64,000 bases of DNA from Nipponacmea schrenckii (lineage: Eukaryota; Mollusca; Gastropoda; Lottiidae), in assembly GCA_030562195.1 (NCBI GenBank), contig CM060199.1:41482722-41546721 (forward strand). Reading direction: 5' to 3'. Every line of letters starts with the position of its first letter. The first letter of the stretch is position 1. Of the stretch, positions 25,376 to 38,800 are shown piece after piece. The translations under genes and the position numbers were made by a program. The notes under the pieces are model-generated. The model was not told the DNA's origin. It searched no databases and saw nothing but the letters and a program-made list of their open reading frames with translations.

Positions 25376-25619
25376 GGTGTGGATTATATCATATGATCTA
25401 TTCGCGTCTCTGAAACGTATTTTATACTACATTCTTACGTAAATTAGATTGTGTTTTTTTGTAAATTCCAAAATATAACAAATTAAGTGAGTTAGATTGT
25501 AGGGAAATAAATTAAATTATTAAACAACATAATCAAAGATAGATATTCAATACAATGAAATGGAGTTCGATAACCTACTATTCTGGTAGTTTTGCTGTTA
25601 AATTATCTTTTAGACAGAC

Positions 25620-26600
25620 ACAATCACAGACATTGCTAGATCAGCGAGATCTATGGTGGCTCAAGACATTGCTAGATTAGCGAGATCTATGTTGGCTCAA
25701 GACATTGCTAGATCAGGAGATCTATGGTGCTCAAGACATTGCTAGATCAGATGAGATCTATGGTGGACTCAAGACATTGCTAGATCAGCGAGATCTATGG
25801 GGTCAAGAAATTGCTAGATCAGCGAGATCTTTGGTGGCTCAAGACATTGCTAGATCAGCGAGATCTATGGTGACTCAAGACATTGCTAGATCAGCGAGAT
25901 CTTTGGTGCTCAAGACATTGCTAGATCAGCGAGATCTATGGTGGCTCAAGACATTGCTAGATCAGTGGCTGAGATCTATGGTGGCTCAAGACATTGCTAG
26001 ATCAGCGAGATCTATGGTGGCTCAAGACATTGCTAGATCAGCGAGATCTATGGTGGCTCAAGACATTGCTAGATCAGCGAGATCTATGGTGGCTCAAGAC
26101 ATTGCTAGATCAGCGAGATCTATGGTGGCTCAAGACATTGCTAGATCAGCGAGATCTATGGTGCTCAAGACATTGCTAGATCAGCGAGATCTATGGTGGC
26201 TCAAGACATTGCTAGATCAGCGAGATCTATGGTGGCTCAAGACATTGCTAGATCAGAGAGATCTATGGTGGCTCAAGACATTGCTAGATCAGCGAGATCT
26301 ATGGTGGCTCAAGACATTGCTAGATCAGGAGATCTATGGTGGCTCAAGACATTGCTAGATCAGCGAGATCTATGGTGGCTCAAGACATTGCTAGATCAGC
26401 GAGATCTATGGTGGCTCAAGACATTGCTAGATCAGCGAGATCTATGGTGGCTCAAGACATTGCTAGATCAGCGAGATCTATGGTGGCTCAAGACATTGCT
26501 AGATCAGCGAGATCTATGGTGGCTCAAGACATTGCTAGATCAGAGAGATCTATGGTGGCTCAAGACATTGCTAGATCAGCGAGATCTATGGTGGCTCAAG
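25620..26600. repeat. 36-bp minisatellite array (copy B), about 27 copies
   Basis: Same unit as 13968-14946. Missing or extra single bases (for example GATCAGGAGATC, ATGGTGCTCAAG) break the stop-free frame into overlapping pieces in different frames, evidence against coding. Confidence 0.96.
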
Positions 26601-26727
26601 AATCGATAACATCATTCACTTAAAATTAAAGTTATTAACAACCCAAAACGATAGGAATTTCACCTAATTTCACCGAAGTGATAAAAGTTTCCATCCTAAA
26701 GTTTTTAATTTAAAATAAAGAAGCGAA

Positions 26728-26905
26728 TTATGTCGTCAGCCTTTTTTGTCTCCTTTCAATGTCGACGAAGATCTTTAACGAACTTAGCGTGTAGCACCCA
26801 GGGCCTCAGTTTCATCCGAACAACTAGACACTTTTCCATATCAGTCCCCGCCGACCTGCATCACTGACATCCGAAAATTGATATCGACCTTTGCTAGGAC
26901 AGTAA
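26728..26905 (-). mobile_element. Degenerate SINE remnant (copy B)
   Basis: Fuller than the copy A remnant: it retains GGGCCT and the CAGCC/TTTTTTGTCTCC region near 26737-26756. It aligns with the body of the intact SINE at 48164-48521, in the same orientation (minus). The tRNA-derived head with box A is not preserved. Confidence 0.7.
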
Positions 26906-27412
26906 CATTAGACTACTTTTATTTTCCCATACGAACAACTCGATGTTTTTATTTCAGCTCGTGTCATATTTTATATTTTCACATTTTCTGTTGAGAAATC
27001 CAGAGGACAAACTCAAATTCAAATTTGAAAATTCAATTTAGATTGACGAAATAACGAAATTGTTTAATAGGCTTTTAATTCGTGAACATTAACAATAAGA
27101 TAGATAGATTATAGATTAAAGTAAAACCACGAAACAAACTCCATATCGGTATCTTAGTGAGACTGCGGATGAGTCACGTGATTCTACTAGAGACGGGTCG
27201 TACCCCGAGTACGGTGTTCAAACGTCTTTGTGACGAGTATTCGGTTTGAAGGCATGGAAATAAAACAATGCGACTATAACGAGCCATTTGATTGGCTGAG
27301 ATTTCCTAGAAAAATTGTACAATATCGGCCTGACAATAGGTCAGATTTTTCTCCTACCTCATAACAATAATGTACTACATTGTAAAAATATAAATGTGTC
27401 CAAACAAGTGGT
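26906..27412. other. Unique spacer (copy B)
   Basis: Counterpart of 15216-15714 with few differences. I see no gene. Confidence 0.4.
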
Positions 27413-27700
27413 GAGATATAGACCTCAAGATACGAGATATAGACCAAGAAATATACACATCGAGATAGAGACCAAGAGATATAGACCAATAAATAAAGAC
27501 CTAGAGATATAGACCAAAAGATATATACCAACGGATATAGGCCAAGATATATAGACCAAGAGATATGGACCAATGGATATATACCTAGAGATGTAGACCT
27601 CAAGATATAGACCAAGTAATATTGACCCCGAGATATAGACCAATAAATAAAGACCTCGAGATATAGACCAAGAGATATACACCTCCAGATATAGACAGCA
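27413..27700. repeat. Irregular AGATATAGACC repeat (copy B)
   Basis: Degenerate units of 16-18 bp (AGATATAGACCAAG, GATATATACC, AATAAAGACC) without strict period. Open frames on the minus strand rich in Tyr/Leu/Ile/Ser are a by-product. Confidence 0.85.
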
Positions 27701-27945
27701 CTCATTGAGTAGGATTATCCAGTCGGAAGAAATGGTGATTGTTTTATAGTAATAAGAGAAATATGTTGACTCCAGTGGATTATTTCCGGTCATTAACTAG
27801 AACCTCAGAAGAATATCTCTTGTTATCTTATTAACATGATTAGTAGGCCGCCACCCCACAGAGTCGTCTTATTTTAATGTCGGTGTCAAGGGCAATTTAA
27901 CATTTCTTACACAACTTCTCTATACTTCATTATAAAGAGGGCTGT

Positions 27946-28060
27946 AGCACAGTCGGTTAGAGCGTTGGAAAGACGTCATTTGATTGATTACGTCAAATTC
28001 CTGTTCGTTAGGTGCGACATTAAGAAAATTATTACAAAATTCGCACTAATACAATTCGTA
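27946..28060 (+). mobile_element. tRNA-like fragment, possible SINE head
   Basis: GGGCTGTAGCACAGTCGGTT followed by AGAGCG looks like the acceptor/D-arm half of a tRNA with an RNA polymerase III box A. No matching box B or T-arm follows, so this is not a functional tRNA. It is more likely the 5' part of a tRNA-derived SINE. Copy A keeps only AGTCGGTTAGAGCGTTG at about 16100. Confidence 0.4.
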
Positions 28061-28150
28061 GCCTATTTTTCTTTATCAGTGATTTGATTGGATTGTTTAG
28101 CACCGGATACAGCCAATCAGATACATCCACATAGAGATAGAGAGTGTAGG

Positions 28151-29330
28151 TAACACGTCATTTAGGCACAGTACTTTAGGAACACTTCATTTAGACACAG
28201 TACTTTAGGAACACTTCATTTAGACACAGTACTTTAGGAACACTTCATTTAGACACAGTACTTTAGGAACACTTCATTTAGACACAGTACTTTAGGAACA
28301 CTTCATTTAGACACAGTACTTTAGGAACACTTCATTTAGACACAGTACTTTAGGAACACTTCATTTAGACACAGTACTTTAAGAACACTTCATTTAGACA
28401 CAGTACTTTAGGAACACTTCATTTAGACACAGTACTTTAGGAACACTTCATTTAGACACAGTACTTTAGGAACACTTCATTAAGACATAGTACTTTAGGA
28501 ACACTTCATTTAGACACAGTACTTTAGGAACACTTCATTTAGACACAAGCTCAGATAAGCACAGTGTTATTTAGACACAGCAATTTAGGAACACTTCATT
28601 AAGACACAGTACTTTAGGAACACTTCATTTAGACCCAGTACTTTAGGAACACTTCATTTAGACACAGTACTTTAGGAACACTTCATTTAGACCCAGTACT
28701 TTAGGAACACTTCATTAAGACATAGTACTTTAGGAACACTTCATTTAGACACAGTACTTTAGGAACACTTCATTTAGACACAAGCTCGGATAAGCACAGT
28801 GTTATTTAGACACAGCAATTTAGGAACACTTCATTAAGACACAGTACTTTAGGAACACTTCATTTAGACCCAGTACTTTAGGAACACTTCATTTAGACAC
28901 AGTACTTTAGGAACACTTCATTTAGACACAGTACTTTAGGAACACTTCATTTAGACACAGTACTTTAGGAACACTTCATTTAGACACAGTTCTTTAGGAA
29001 CACTTCATTTAGACACAGTACTTTAGGAACACTTCATTTAGACACAGTACTTTAGGAACACTTCATTTAGACACAGTACTTTAGGAACACTTCATTTAGA
29101 CACAGTACTTTAGGAACACTTCATTTAGACACAGTACTTTAGGAACACTTCATTTAGACACAGTACTTTAGGAACACTTCATTTAGACACAGTACTTTAG
29201 GAACACTTCATTTAGACACAGTACTTTAGGAACACTTCATTAAGACATAGTACTTTAGGAACACTTCATTTAGACACAGTACTTTAGGAATACTTCATTT
29301 AGACACAAGGTCAGATAAGCACAGTGTTAT
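28151..29330. repeat. 29-bp minisatellite array (copy B), about 40 copies, left arm of an inverted structure
   Basis: The unit contains AGTACTTTAGGAACACTTCA plus TTTAGACAC. A variant block with CAGATAAGCACAGTGTTATT occurs near 28550, 28790 and 29310, the first two about 235 bp apart, marking a higher-order repeat. The reverse complement of both the unit and the variant block is found at 29690-29990. Confidence 0.95.
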
Positions 29331-29689
29331 TTACACATAGCAATTTAGGCACACTTTCAATAAGATCAAACTGAATTAGGCGCACAGTTTTTAAGCACAC
29401 TACAATTCGGCACATTGTCACTGTCAAAGACTGGGGGTGGAGGGCACGGCCCCCAAACCTCAAGGGCAAAGGGAGATCACTTTATAGTGGAAGAAATCAA
29501 TCACTATTTAGGAAATCATTATCAGACTATTTTACATTGCAATAAATTGATATTAAACAAATACTGCGTCTTAACATGAACATAAAATTTTAGTTCTCAA
29601 GAATGGTCAATTTTAGACTGTAGCAAAAAGGAGATGTGTCTGGCCATGTGTGAATGCGTAAGTGTGAAAGTGTGCGTAGATTAATGTTA
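29331..29689. other. Central spacer between inverted minisatellite arms
   Basis: Non-repetitive, with CTGGGGGTGGAGGGCACGGC at 29432-29451. Decayed array-like motifs (TTTAGGCACACTTTCA, GCACACTACAATT) lie on its left side. No coding frame. Confidence 0.5.
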
Positions 29690-29990
29690 ATATAGTTTAA
29701 GGGGCACCTAATTGGATGTGTGCCTAATTAAAGGTGTGCCTAATTGAGTATGTGCCTAATTGAAAGTGTGTCTAAAAATAATACCTAAATTTAATATTGT
29801 GCGTAAATGACAAGTGCTTATCTGACCTTGTGCCTAAATGAAGTGAGCCTAAAGTAATGTGTCTAAATGAAGTGTGCCTAAAGTAATGTGTCTAAATGAA
29901 GTGTGCCTAAAGTAATGTGTCTAAATGAAGTGTGCCTAAAGTAATGTGTCTAAATGAGGTGTTTTTAAAAAATGTGTGCCTAAATGACAG
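29690..29990. repeat. Inverted 29-bp repeats, right arm
   Basis: Units such as AAGTGTGCCTAAAGTAATGT plus GTCTAAATG are the reverse complement of the 29-bp unit at 28151-29330, differing at a few bases. GTGCTTATCTGACCTTGTG near 29813 is the reverse complement of the left arm's variant block. The two arms could form a long hairpin. Confidence 0.85.
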
Positions 29991-30057
29991 TGAATCGAAA
30001 CTGTAAGCGTCATGGCTTTGTAATTAGTAAGTCTCTTCTAAGGCTCTGGTCGACTGT

Positions 30058-30175
30058 ATTCGCTATCAAATCGCTATTCGCTATCAAATCACTATTCGCT
30101 ATCAAATCGCTATTCGCTATCAAATCTCTATTCGCTATCAAATCGCTATTCGCTATCAAATCTCTATTCGCTTCC
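30058..30175. repeat. 18-bp repeat, about 6-7 copies
   Basis: Units of TTCGCTATCAAATCGCTA with ATCACTA and ATCTCTA variants. The period divides by 3, so both strands are stop-free through it. Only a relic remains in copy A. Confidence 0.93.
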
Positions 30176-30209
30176 ATGACATAAAAAAAGATGGCTATTG
30201 CAGTCAAGA

Positions 30210-30420
30210 CATAAGATGAAGTGTGTTAAGATGAAGTTTGTAAAAGCTAGACATGGAAAGATGAAGTTTGTAAAAGCTAGACATGGAAAGATGAAGTTTG
30301 TAAAAGCTAGACATGGAAAGATGAAGTTTGTAAAAGCTAGACATGGAAAGATGAAGTTTGTAAAAGCTAAACATGGAAAGATGAAGTTTGTAAAAGCTAG
30401 ACATGGAAAGATGAAGTTAC
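30210..30420. repeat. 30-bp array related to the 40-bp array in the TKFC intron
   Basis: The unit contains AAGATGAAGTTTGTAAAAGC followed by TAGACATGGA, with exact 30-bp spacing (30241, 30271, ...). Compared base by base, about 26 of 30 positions match AAGATGAAGTTTGTAATAGC plus TTGACATTGT of the array at 51541-55521. Confidence 0.93.
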
Positions 30421-32808
30421 GACCAGTCTCATGGATGGCTAACCTGCATTCTGTTTAAGACGGCCACTGAAACAGAGGGCTCGATTGTTTAAATCTACAC
30501 AATGAAATTTTATAGACCTCATAATCGTGTATTTTCTCAATGAAAATTGTGAAATTGAGATAAAATTGGACGATGTAAAGTTGTGGAACTATATATTTTG
30601 AGAATCGGGGGCCCGAATCTGTGACGTATTTCCTCTTATGTTTCCTGGTTATTAAACGTTTATTAATATTTGAACAAGTTGAATTCTATATAGTAGTTGA
30701 TTGTTCTGTATAGTGTTTATTCAATAAATGGTATAATTTGATGTTAGTTTGTTACAAGTCAGTGTAATGATCACGTTCAAGTTTAAAATTCTAACGTCTA
30801 TTATCTACGATACAATAGAAAACTTTATTTCTAGCAGTCAGCCTTTTTTTCTGTTTGTTTTAAAACAAGACAAGACTGTGGGACGATTCCCGAGTATTTC
30901 CGGTTTAAGAAATGTTGGTTTTGGTCTAACTAGATTCCGTGTCATTTCTATTTTCTGATGCAGTAATTCATATCATATCGTATCGTATCGTATTATATAG
31001 TATAGTATAGTATAGTATTGAACCAGTATTGAAATTATCAATATAAGTTTTATAATCTTGTCCTTCCACACATTCAGTCGTCAAAATGATATAAAACAGT
31101 AAAGTGACTGTAGAGGGGACATGGAAAGTGACGGTAGAGGGGACATGGAAAGTGACGGTAGAGGGGACATGACCCAACATAAATGTAATAAAAAACAGCC
31201 ATAAATGTAATAACCTGATGGCAATGTTTCTTAGTTCTTTATGGTATAATGTATAGTTGTAAAGTGAGGAAATCCGAGGTGAGATTCCGGTATAGACGTA
31301 TAGATATTTGTTCAAATGGTTAGATTTGTGGAGAATATTGAATCGTGTGATACTTGTTTCATAATGAACCATAAAAAAACTAAATTCACATTCTTAAACA
31401 GCCAAACATACGCTCCTCAAACTCGATACCGTCTAAATTATACTTTATTCTGACAAAATTTACCCTCAGTGCACACCGCATTATGTTACCTGTCTGTATC
31501 AGCCATGTTGTGAACAGAAGTTATTATATAAAATCCGAACAGTACGTAATAAATAAACATGTACTGGTTGGTGGTGAACAGACACGTAACTGTAGACTTG
31601 CTTATGCGGAAGGCAATGGTGTTCGGTGTTAATATACAATATTGGAAATTACTGTACAATTTTTTCAGGGGTGGGGGGGGGCAGTGCATACCCACGGGTC
31701 TTGTTGTTTACATCTAGAGATTCGAAATTGCTAATTATAATCAGTTGACAAATAACAAGTTAACGTCTGCTACCTGTAGTTGATGGAATCTCAGATTTCT
31801 TTTGCACTGGAGTAGCCTGTAATTTACTTCTGTGGGAGGGGGAGTTGTCACGTGACTTGATGCCCCCCCAATCGATCATGCTCAGTGTATAATAGGCTTA
31901 CAGTGATGTTAAATAGTTGTAAATAGTTTGTGTTTACACTATATCCAGACCGTGTTAAACCGATTCTACTCTGTTTTTATAACATTAATTCGGATCACTG
32001 TCTCGACGCTGTCGAAACTTTCACAATTCTAAATTATAGGTTTTCTTATCGTCGACATGAAAATACACACCGTATGGACGAGTCCAGTAATTCATTTTCA
32101 TAACCTTCCACTCTCACTGCAAACAAAAACCAGTTTTTTAGAAATAACTTTCCGCCAATTAGATTTCTCGTTATCTATGACATACTGAAAGAAAGTGCAA
32201 TTTTAGACATCAAATTCCAAATTAAGACCTATAACTTAGTCAAAAATGGGCGTGCAAAACCCCCGTAAGGAAGGGAGAAAGAAGATTTCTCGGGGAAATC
32301 GGGGATACAACCATAAGCATAAAATGTTTTTGTGGTCTGAGTCGGTATAATCTGGGATTTTGAATGATGAATCCAATCTCGTAATCACTGAAAATAACAG
32401 AAATATTATGAACTTTCTATATGGCCGTCGGATGATTTAATCGTGATAATAAAATAATAGATTTGATTAGAGAGAACTAATAGAATACTGTGGATAGTAT
32501 GATATAACACTAACATCCTACTGGACTTTACAATATCTCTATGATAGAAACAATAGGTCTACTGTCCTTTATGGTACTGAAGACAGATTTGCCAGTAAAG
32601 CAGGTCCCTGTTTCACAAAATTTCAACAAAGATACAATCAAGATTTTAAGAAATACAGTAACCTGATTGGTTAATAAAACTCAATTGTAGTGATTGACCA
32701 ATCTGACCATTGGAATATTAAATTCATTCTAAGTTAAGTTTTGGTGAAACAGGCTCCAGGAGAAGATTAAAACGCCAAACTGTCCAATATATGACTCCGT
32801 ACACTGAA
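30421..32808. other. Mostly unique DNA between the duplicated block and the 44-bp array
   Basis: Holds an ATCGT/ATAGT microsatellite (30968-31017) and three 24-bp units with GACGGTAGAGGGGACATGG (31098-31171). It also has a 9-G run (31671-31680) and a CTTTCCGCCAATTAGA segment (32105-32170) related to 5390-5455. No frame has recognisable protein content. A 5' UTR exon of the neuropeptide gene could lie here, but no clearly placed donor identifies one. Confidence 0.45.
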
Positions 32809-35800
32809 CTGGTTATTACTATTGACTATGACTATTCTGTTGTATATTTCAGATGGTTATTAATATTGACTATGACTATTCTATTGTATATTTCAGATGG
32901 TTATTAATATTGACTATGACTATTCTATTGTATATTTCAGATGGTTATTACTATTGACTATGACTATTCTATTGTATATTTCAGATGGTTATTAATATTG
33001 ACTATGACTATTCTATTGTATATTTCAGATGGTTATTACTATTGACTATGACTATTCTATTGTATATTTCAGATGGTTATTAATATTGACTATGACTATT
33101 CTATTGTATATTTCAGATGGTTATTAATATTGACTATGACTATTCTATTGTATATTTCAGATGGTTATTAATATTGACTATGACTATTCTATTGTATATT
33201 TCAGATGGTTATTACTATTGACTATGACTATTCTATTGTATATTTCAGATGGTTATTAATATTGTCTATGACTATTCTATTGTATATTTCAGATGGTTAT
33301 TAATATTGACTATGACTATTCTGTTGTATATTTCAGATGATTATTAATATTGACTATGACTATTCTATTGTATATTTCAGATGGTTATTAATATTGACTA
33401 TGACTATTCTATTGTATATTTCAGATGGTTATTAATATTGACTATGACTATTCTATTGTATATTTCAGATGGTTATTAATATTGACTATGACTATTCTAT
33501 TGTATATTTCAGATGGTTATTACTATTGACTATGACTATTCTATTGTATATTTCAGATGGTTATTACTATTGACTATGACTATTCTATTGTATATTTCAG
33601 ATGGTTATTACTATTGACTATGACTATTCTATTGTATATTTCAGATGGTTATTACTATTGACTATTACTATTCTATTGTATATTTCAGATGGTTATTACT
33701 ATTGACTATGACTATTCTGTTGTATATTTCAGATGGTTATTACTATTGACTATGACTATTCTATTGTATATTTCAGATGGTTATTACTATTGACTATGAC
33801 TATTCTATTGTATATTTCAGATGGTTATTAATATTGTCTATGACTATTCTATTGTATATTTCAGATGGTTATTGATATTGACTATGACTATTCTATTGTA
33901 TATTTCAGATGGTTATTAATATTGACTATGACTATTCTATTGTATATTTCAGATGGTTATTAATATTGACTATGACTATTCTATTGTATATTTCAGATGG
34001 TTATTAATATTGACTATGACTATTCTATTGTATATTTCAGATGATTATTAATATTGACTATGACTATTCTATTGTATATTTCAGATGGTTATTAATATTG
34101 ACTATGACTATTCTATTGTATATTTCAGATGGTTATTACTATTGACTATGACTATTCTGTTGTATATTTCAGATGGTTATTAATATTGACTATGACTATT
34201 CTATTGTATATTTCAGATGGTTATTACTATTAACTATGACTATTCTGTTGTATATTTCAGATGGTTATTACTATTGACTATGGCTATTCTATTGTATATT
34301 TCAGATGGTTATTAATATTGACTATGACTATTCTATTGTATATTTCAGATGGTTATTACTATTGACTATGACTATTCTATTGTATATTTCAGATGGTTAT
34401 TAATATTGACTATGACTATTCTATTGTATATTTCAGATGGTTATTAATATTGACTATGACTATTCTATTGTATATTTCAGATGGTTATTAATATTGACTA
34501 TGACTATTCTATTGTATATTTCAGATGGTTATTAATATTGACTATGACTATTCTATTGTATATTTCAGATGGTTATTAATATTGACTATGACTATTCTAT
34601 TGTATATTTAGATGGTTATTAATATTGACTATGACTATTCTATTGTATATTTCAGATGGTTATTAATATTGACTATGACTATTCTATTGTATATTTCAGA
34701 TGGTTATTAATATTGACTATGACTATTCTATTGTATATTTCAGATGGTTATTAATATTGACTATGACTATTCTATTGTATATTTCAGATGGTTATTAATA
34801 TTGACTATGACTATTCTGTTGTATATTTCAGATGGTTATTAATATTGACTACAACTATTCTATTGTATATTTCAGATGGTTATTAATATTGACTATGACT
34901 ATTCTATTGTATATTTCAGATGGTTATTACTATTGACTATGACTATTCTGTTGTATATTTCAGATGGTTATTACTATTGACTATGACTATTCTATTGTAT
35001 ATTTCAGATGGTTATTAATATTGACTATGACTATTCTATTGTATATTTCAAATGGTTATTACTATTGACTATGACTATTCTATTGTATATTTGAGATGGT
35101 TATTACTATTGACTATGACTATTCTATTGTATATTTCAGATGGTTATTAATATTGACTATGACTATTCTATTGTATATTTCAGATGGTTATTAATATTGA
35201 CTATGACTATTCTATTGTATATTTCAGATGATTATTAATATTGACTATGACTATTCTATTGTATATTTCAGATGGTTATTAATATTGACTATGACTATTC
35301 TGTTGTATATTTCAGATGGTTATTAATATTGACTATGACTATTCTATTGTATATTTCAGATGGTTATTACTATTAACTATGACTATTCTGTTGTATATTT
35401 CAGATGGTTATTACTATTGACTATGGCTATTCTATTGTATATTTCAGATGGTTATTAATATTGACTATGACTATTCTATTGTATATTTCAGATGGTTATT
35501 ACTATTGACTATGACTATTCTATTGTATATTTCAGATGGTTATTAATATTGACTATGACTATTCTATTGTATATTTCAGATGGTTATTAATATTGACTAT
35601 GACTATTCTATTGTATATTTCAGATGGTTATTAATATTGACTATGACTATTCTGTTGTATATTTCAGATGGTTATTAATATTGACTATGACTATTCTGTT
35701 GTATATTTCAGATGGTTATTACTATTGACTATAACTATTCTATTGTATATTTCAGATGGTTATTACTATTGACAATGACTATTCTGTTGTATATTTCAGA

Positions 35801-38800
35801 TGGTTATTAATATTGACTTTGACTATTCTATTGTATATTTCAGATGGTTATTAATATTGACTATGACTCTTCTGTTGTATATTTCAGATGGTTATTACTA
35901 TTGACTATAACTATTCTATTGTATATTTCAGATGGTTATTAATATTGACAATGACTATTCTGTTGTATATTTCAGATGGTTATTAATATTGACTGTGACT
36001 ATTCTATTGTATATTTCAGATGGTTATTAATATTGACTATGACTATTCTATTGTATATTTCAGATGGTTATTACTATTGACTACGACTATTCTGTTGTAT
36101 ATTTCAGATGGTTATTAATATTGACTATGACTATTCTATTGTATATTTCAGATGGTTATTAATATTGACTATGACTATTCTATTGTATATTTCAGATGGT
36201 TATTACTATTGACTATGACTTTTCTATTGTATATTTCAGATGGTTATTAATATTGACTACGACTATTCTATTGTATATTTCAGATGGTTATTACTATTGA
36301 CTATGACTATTCTGTTGTATATTTCAGATGGTTATTACTATTGACTATGACTATTCTATTGTATATTTCAGATGGTTATTACTATTGACTATGACTATTC
36401 TGTTGTATATTTCAGATGGTTATTACTATTGACTATGACTATTCTATTGTATATTTCAGATGATTATTAATATTGACTATGACTATTCTATTGTATATTT
36501 CAGATGGTTATTAATATTGACTATGACTATTCTATTGTATATTTCAGATGGTTATTAATATTGACTATGACTATTCTATTGTATATTTCAGATGGTTATT
36601 AATATTGACTATAACTATTATATTGTATATTTCAGATGGTTATTACTATTGACTATGACTATTCTATTGTATATTTCAGATGGTTATTACTATTGACTAT
36701 GACTATTCTATTGTATATTTCAGATGGTTATTACTATTGACTATGACTATTCTGTTGTATATTTCAGATGGTTATTAATATTGACTATGACTATTCTATT
36801 GTATATTTCAGATGGTTATTAATATTGACTATGACTATTCTATTGTATATTTCAGATGGTTATTAATATTGACTATGACTATTCTATTGTATATTTCAGA
36901 TGGTTATTACTATTGACTATGACTATTATATTGTATATTTCAGATGGTTATTACTATTGACTATGACTATTCTGTTGTATATTTCAGATGGTTATTAATA
37001 TTGACTATGACTATTCTGTTGTATATTTCAGATGGTTATTAATATTGACTATGACTATTCTATTGTATATTTCAGATGGTTATTAATATTGACTATGACT
37101 ATTCTATTGTATATTTCAGATGGTTATTAATATTGACTATAACTATTATATTGTATATTTCAGATGGTTATTACTATTGACTATGACTATTCTATTGTAT
37201 ATTTCAGATGGTTATTACTATTGACTATGACTATTCTGTTGTATATTTCAGATGGTTATTACTATTGACTATGACTATTCTATTGTATATTTCAGATGGT
37301 TATTAATATTGACTATGACTATTCTATTGTATATTTCAGATGGTTATTACTATTGACTATGACTATTCTATTGTATATTTCAGATGGTTATTACTATTGA
37401 CTATGACTATTCTATTGTATATTTCAGATGGTTATTACTATTGACTATGACTATTCTATTGTATATTTCAGATGGTTATTAATATTGACTATGACTATTC
37501 TATTGTATATTTCAGATGGTTATTAATATTGACTATGACTATTCTATTGTATATTTCAGATGGTTATTACTATTGACTATGACTATTCTATTGTATATTT
37601 CAGATGGTTATTAATATTGACTATGACTATTCTATTGTATATTTCAGATGGTTATTAATATTGACTATGACTATTCTGTTGTATATTTCAGATGGTTATT
37701 AATATTGACTATGACTATTCTGTTGTATATTTCAGATGGTTATTAATATTGACTATGACTATTCTGTTGTATATTTCAGATGGTTATTAATATTGACTAT
37801 GACTATTCTGTTGTATATTTCAGATGGTTATTAATATTGACTATGACTATTCTGTTGTATATTTCAGATGGTTATTACTATTGACTATGACTATTCTATT
37901 GTATATTACAGATGGTTATTAATATTGACTATGACTATTCTGTTGTATATTTCAGATGGTTATTACTATTGACTATGACTATTCTATTATATATTTCAGA
38001 TGGTTATTAATATTGACTATGACTATTCTGTTGTATATTTCAGATGGTTATTAATATTGACTATGACTATTCTGTTGTATATTTCAGATGGTTATTAATA
38101 TTGACTATGACTATTCTGTTGTATATTTCAGATGGTTATTAATATTGACTATGACTATTCTGTTGTATATTTCAGATGGTTATTAATATTGACTATGACT
38201 ATTCTGTTGTATATTTCAGATGGTTATTAATATTGACTATGACTATTCTGTTGTATATTTCAGATGGTTATTAATATTGACTATGACTATTCTGTTGTAT
38301 ATTTCAGATGGTTATTAATATTGACTATGACTATTCTATTGTATATTTCAGATGGTTATTAATATTGACTATGACTATTCTATTGTATATTTCAGATGGT
38401 TATTACTATTGACTATGACTATTCTGTTGTATATTTCAGATGGTTATTAATATTGACTATGACTATTCTGTTGTATATTTCAGATGGTTATTAATATTGA
38501 CTATGACTATTCTGTTGTATATTTCAGATGGTTATTAATATTGACTATGACTATTCTATTGTATATTTCAGATGGTTATTACTATTGACTATGACTATTC
38601 TGTTGTATATTTCAGATGGTTATTAATATTGACTATGACTATTCTGTTGTATATTTCAGATGGTTATTAATATTGACTATGACTATTCTGTTGTATATTT
38701 CAGATGGTTATTAATATTTACTATGACTATTCTATTATATATTTCAGATGGTTATTACTATTGACTATGACTATTCTATTGTTTATTTCAGATGGTTATT

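Larger units (their letters stand above)
18258..30550. repeat. Duplicated block, copy B (right of the gap)
   Basis: Fuller version of the block described at 9683-17757, in the same order and orientation. Its first ~220 bp (18258-18480) show many single-base indels in the 49-bp array (ACTAAAATTTGC, ATTAAAATG), again as expected at a contig end. Arrays are longer here than in copy A, except the 36-bp array, which is about equal. Confidence 0.85.

Noticed and set aside
27946..28020. Possible functional tRNA gene
   Set aside because: Only the 5' half with box A is tRNA-like. No anticodon arm, T-arm or box B follows.
30198..30458. 86-codon basic frame repeating MKFVKARHG
   Set aside because: Entirely made of the 30-bp repeat plus a short tail; the frame is open because the period divides by 3.
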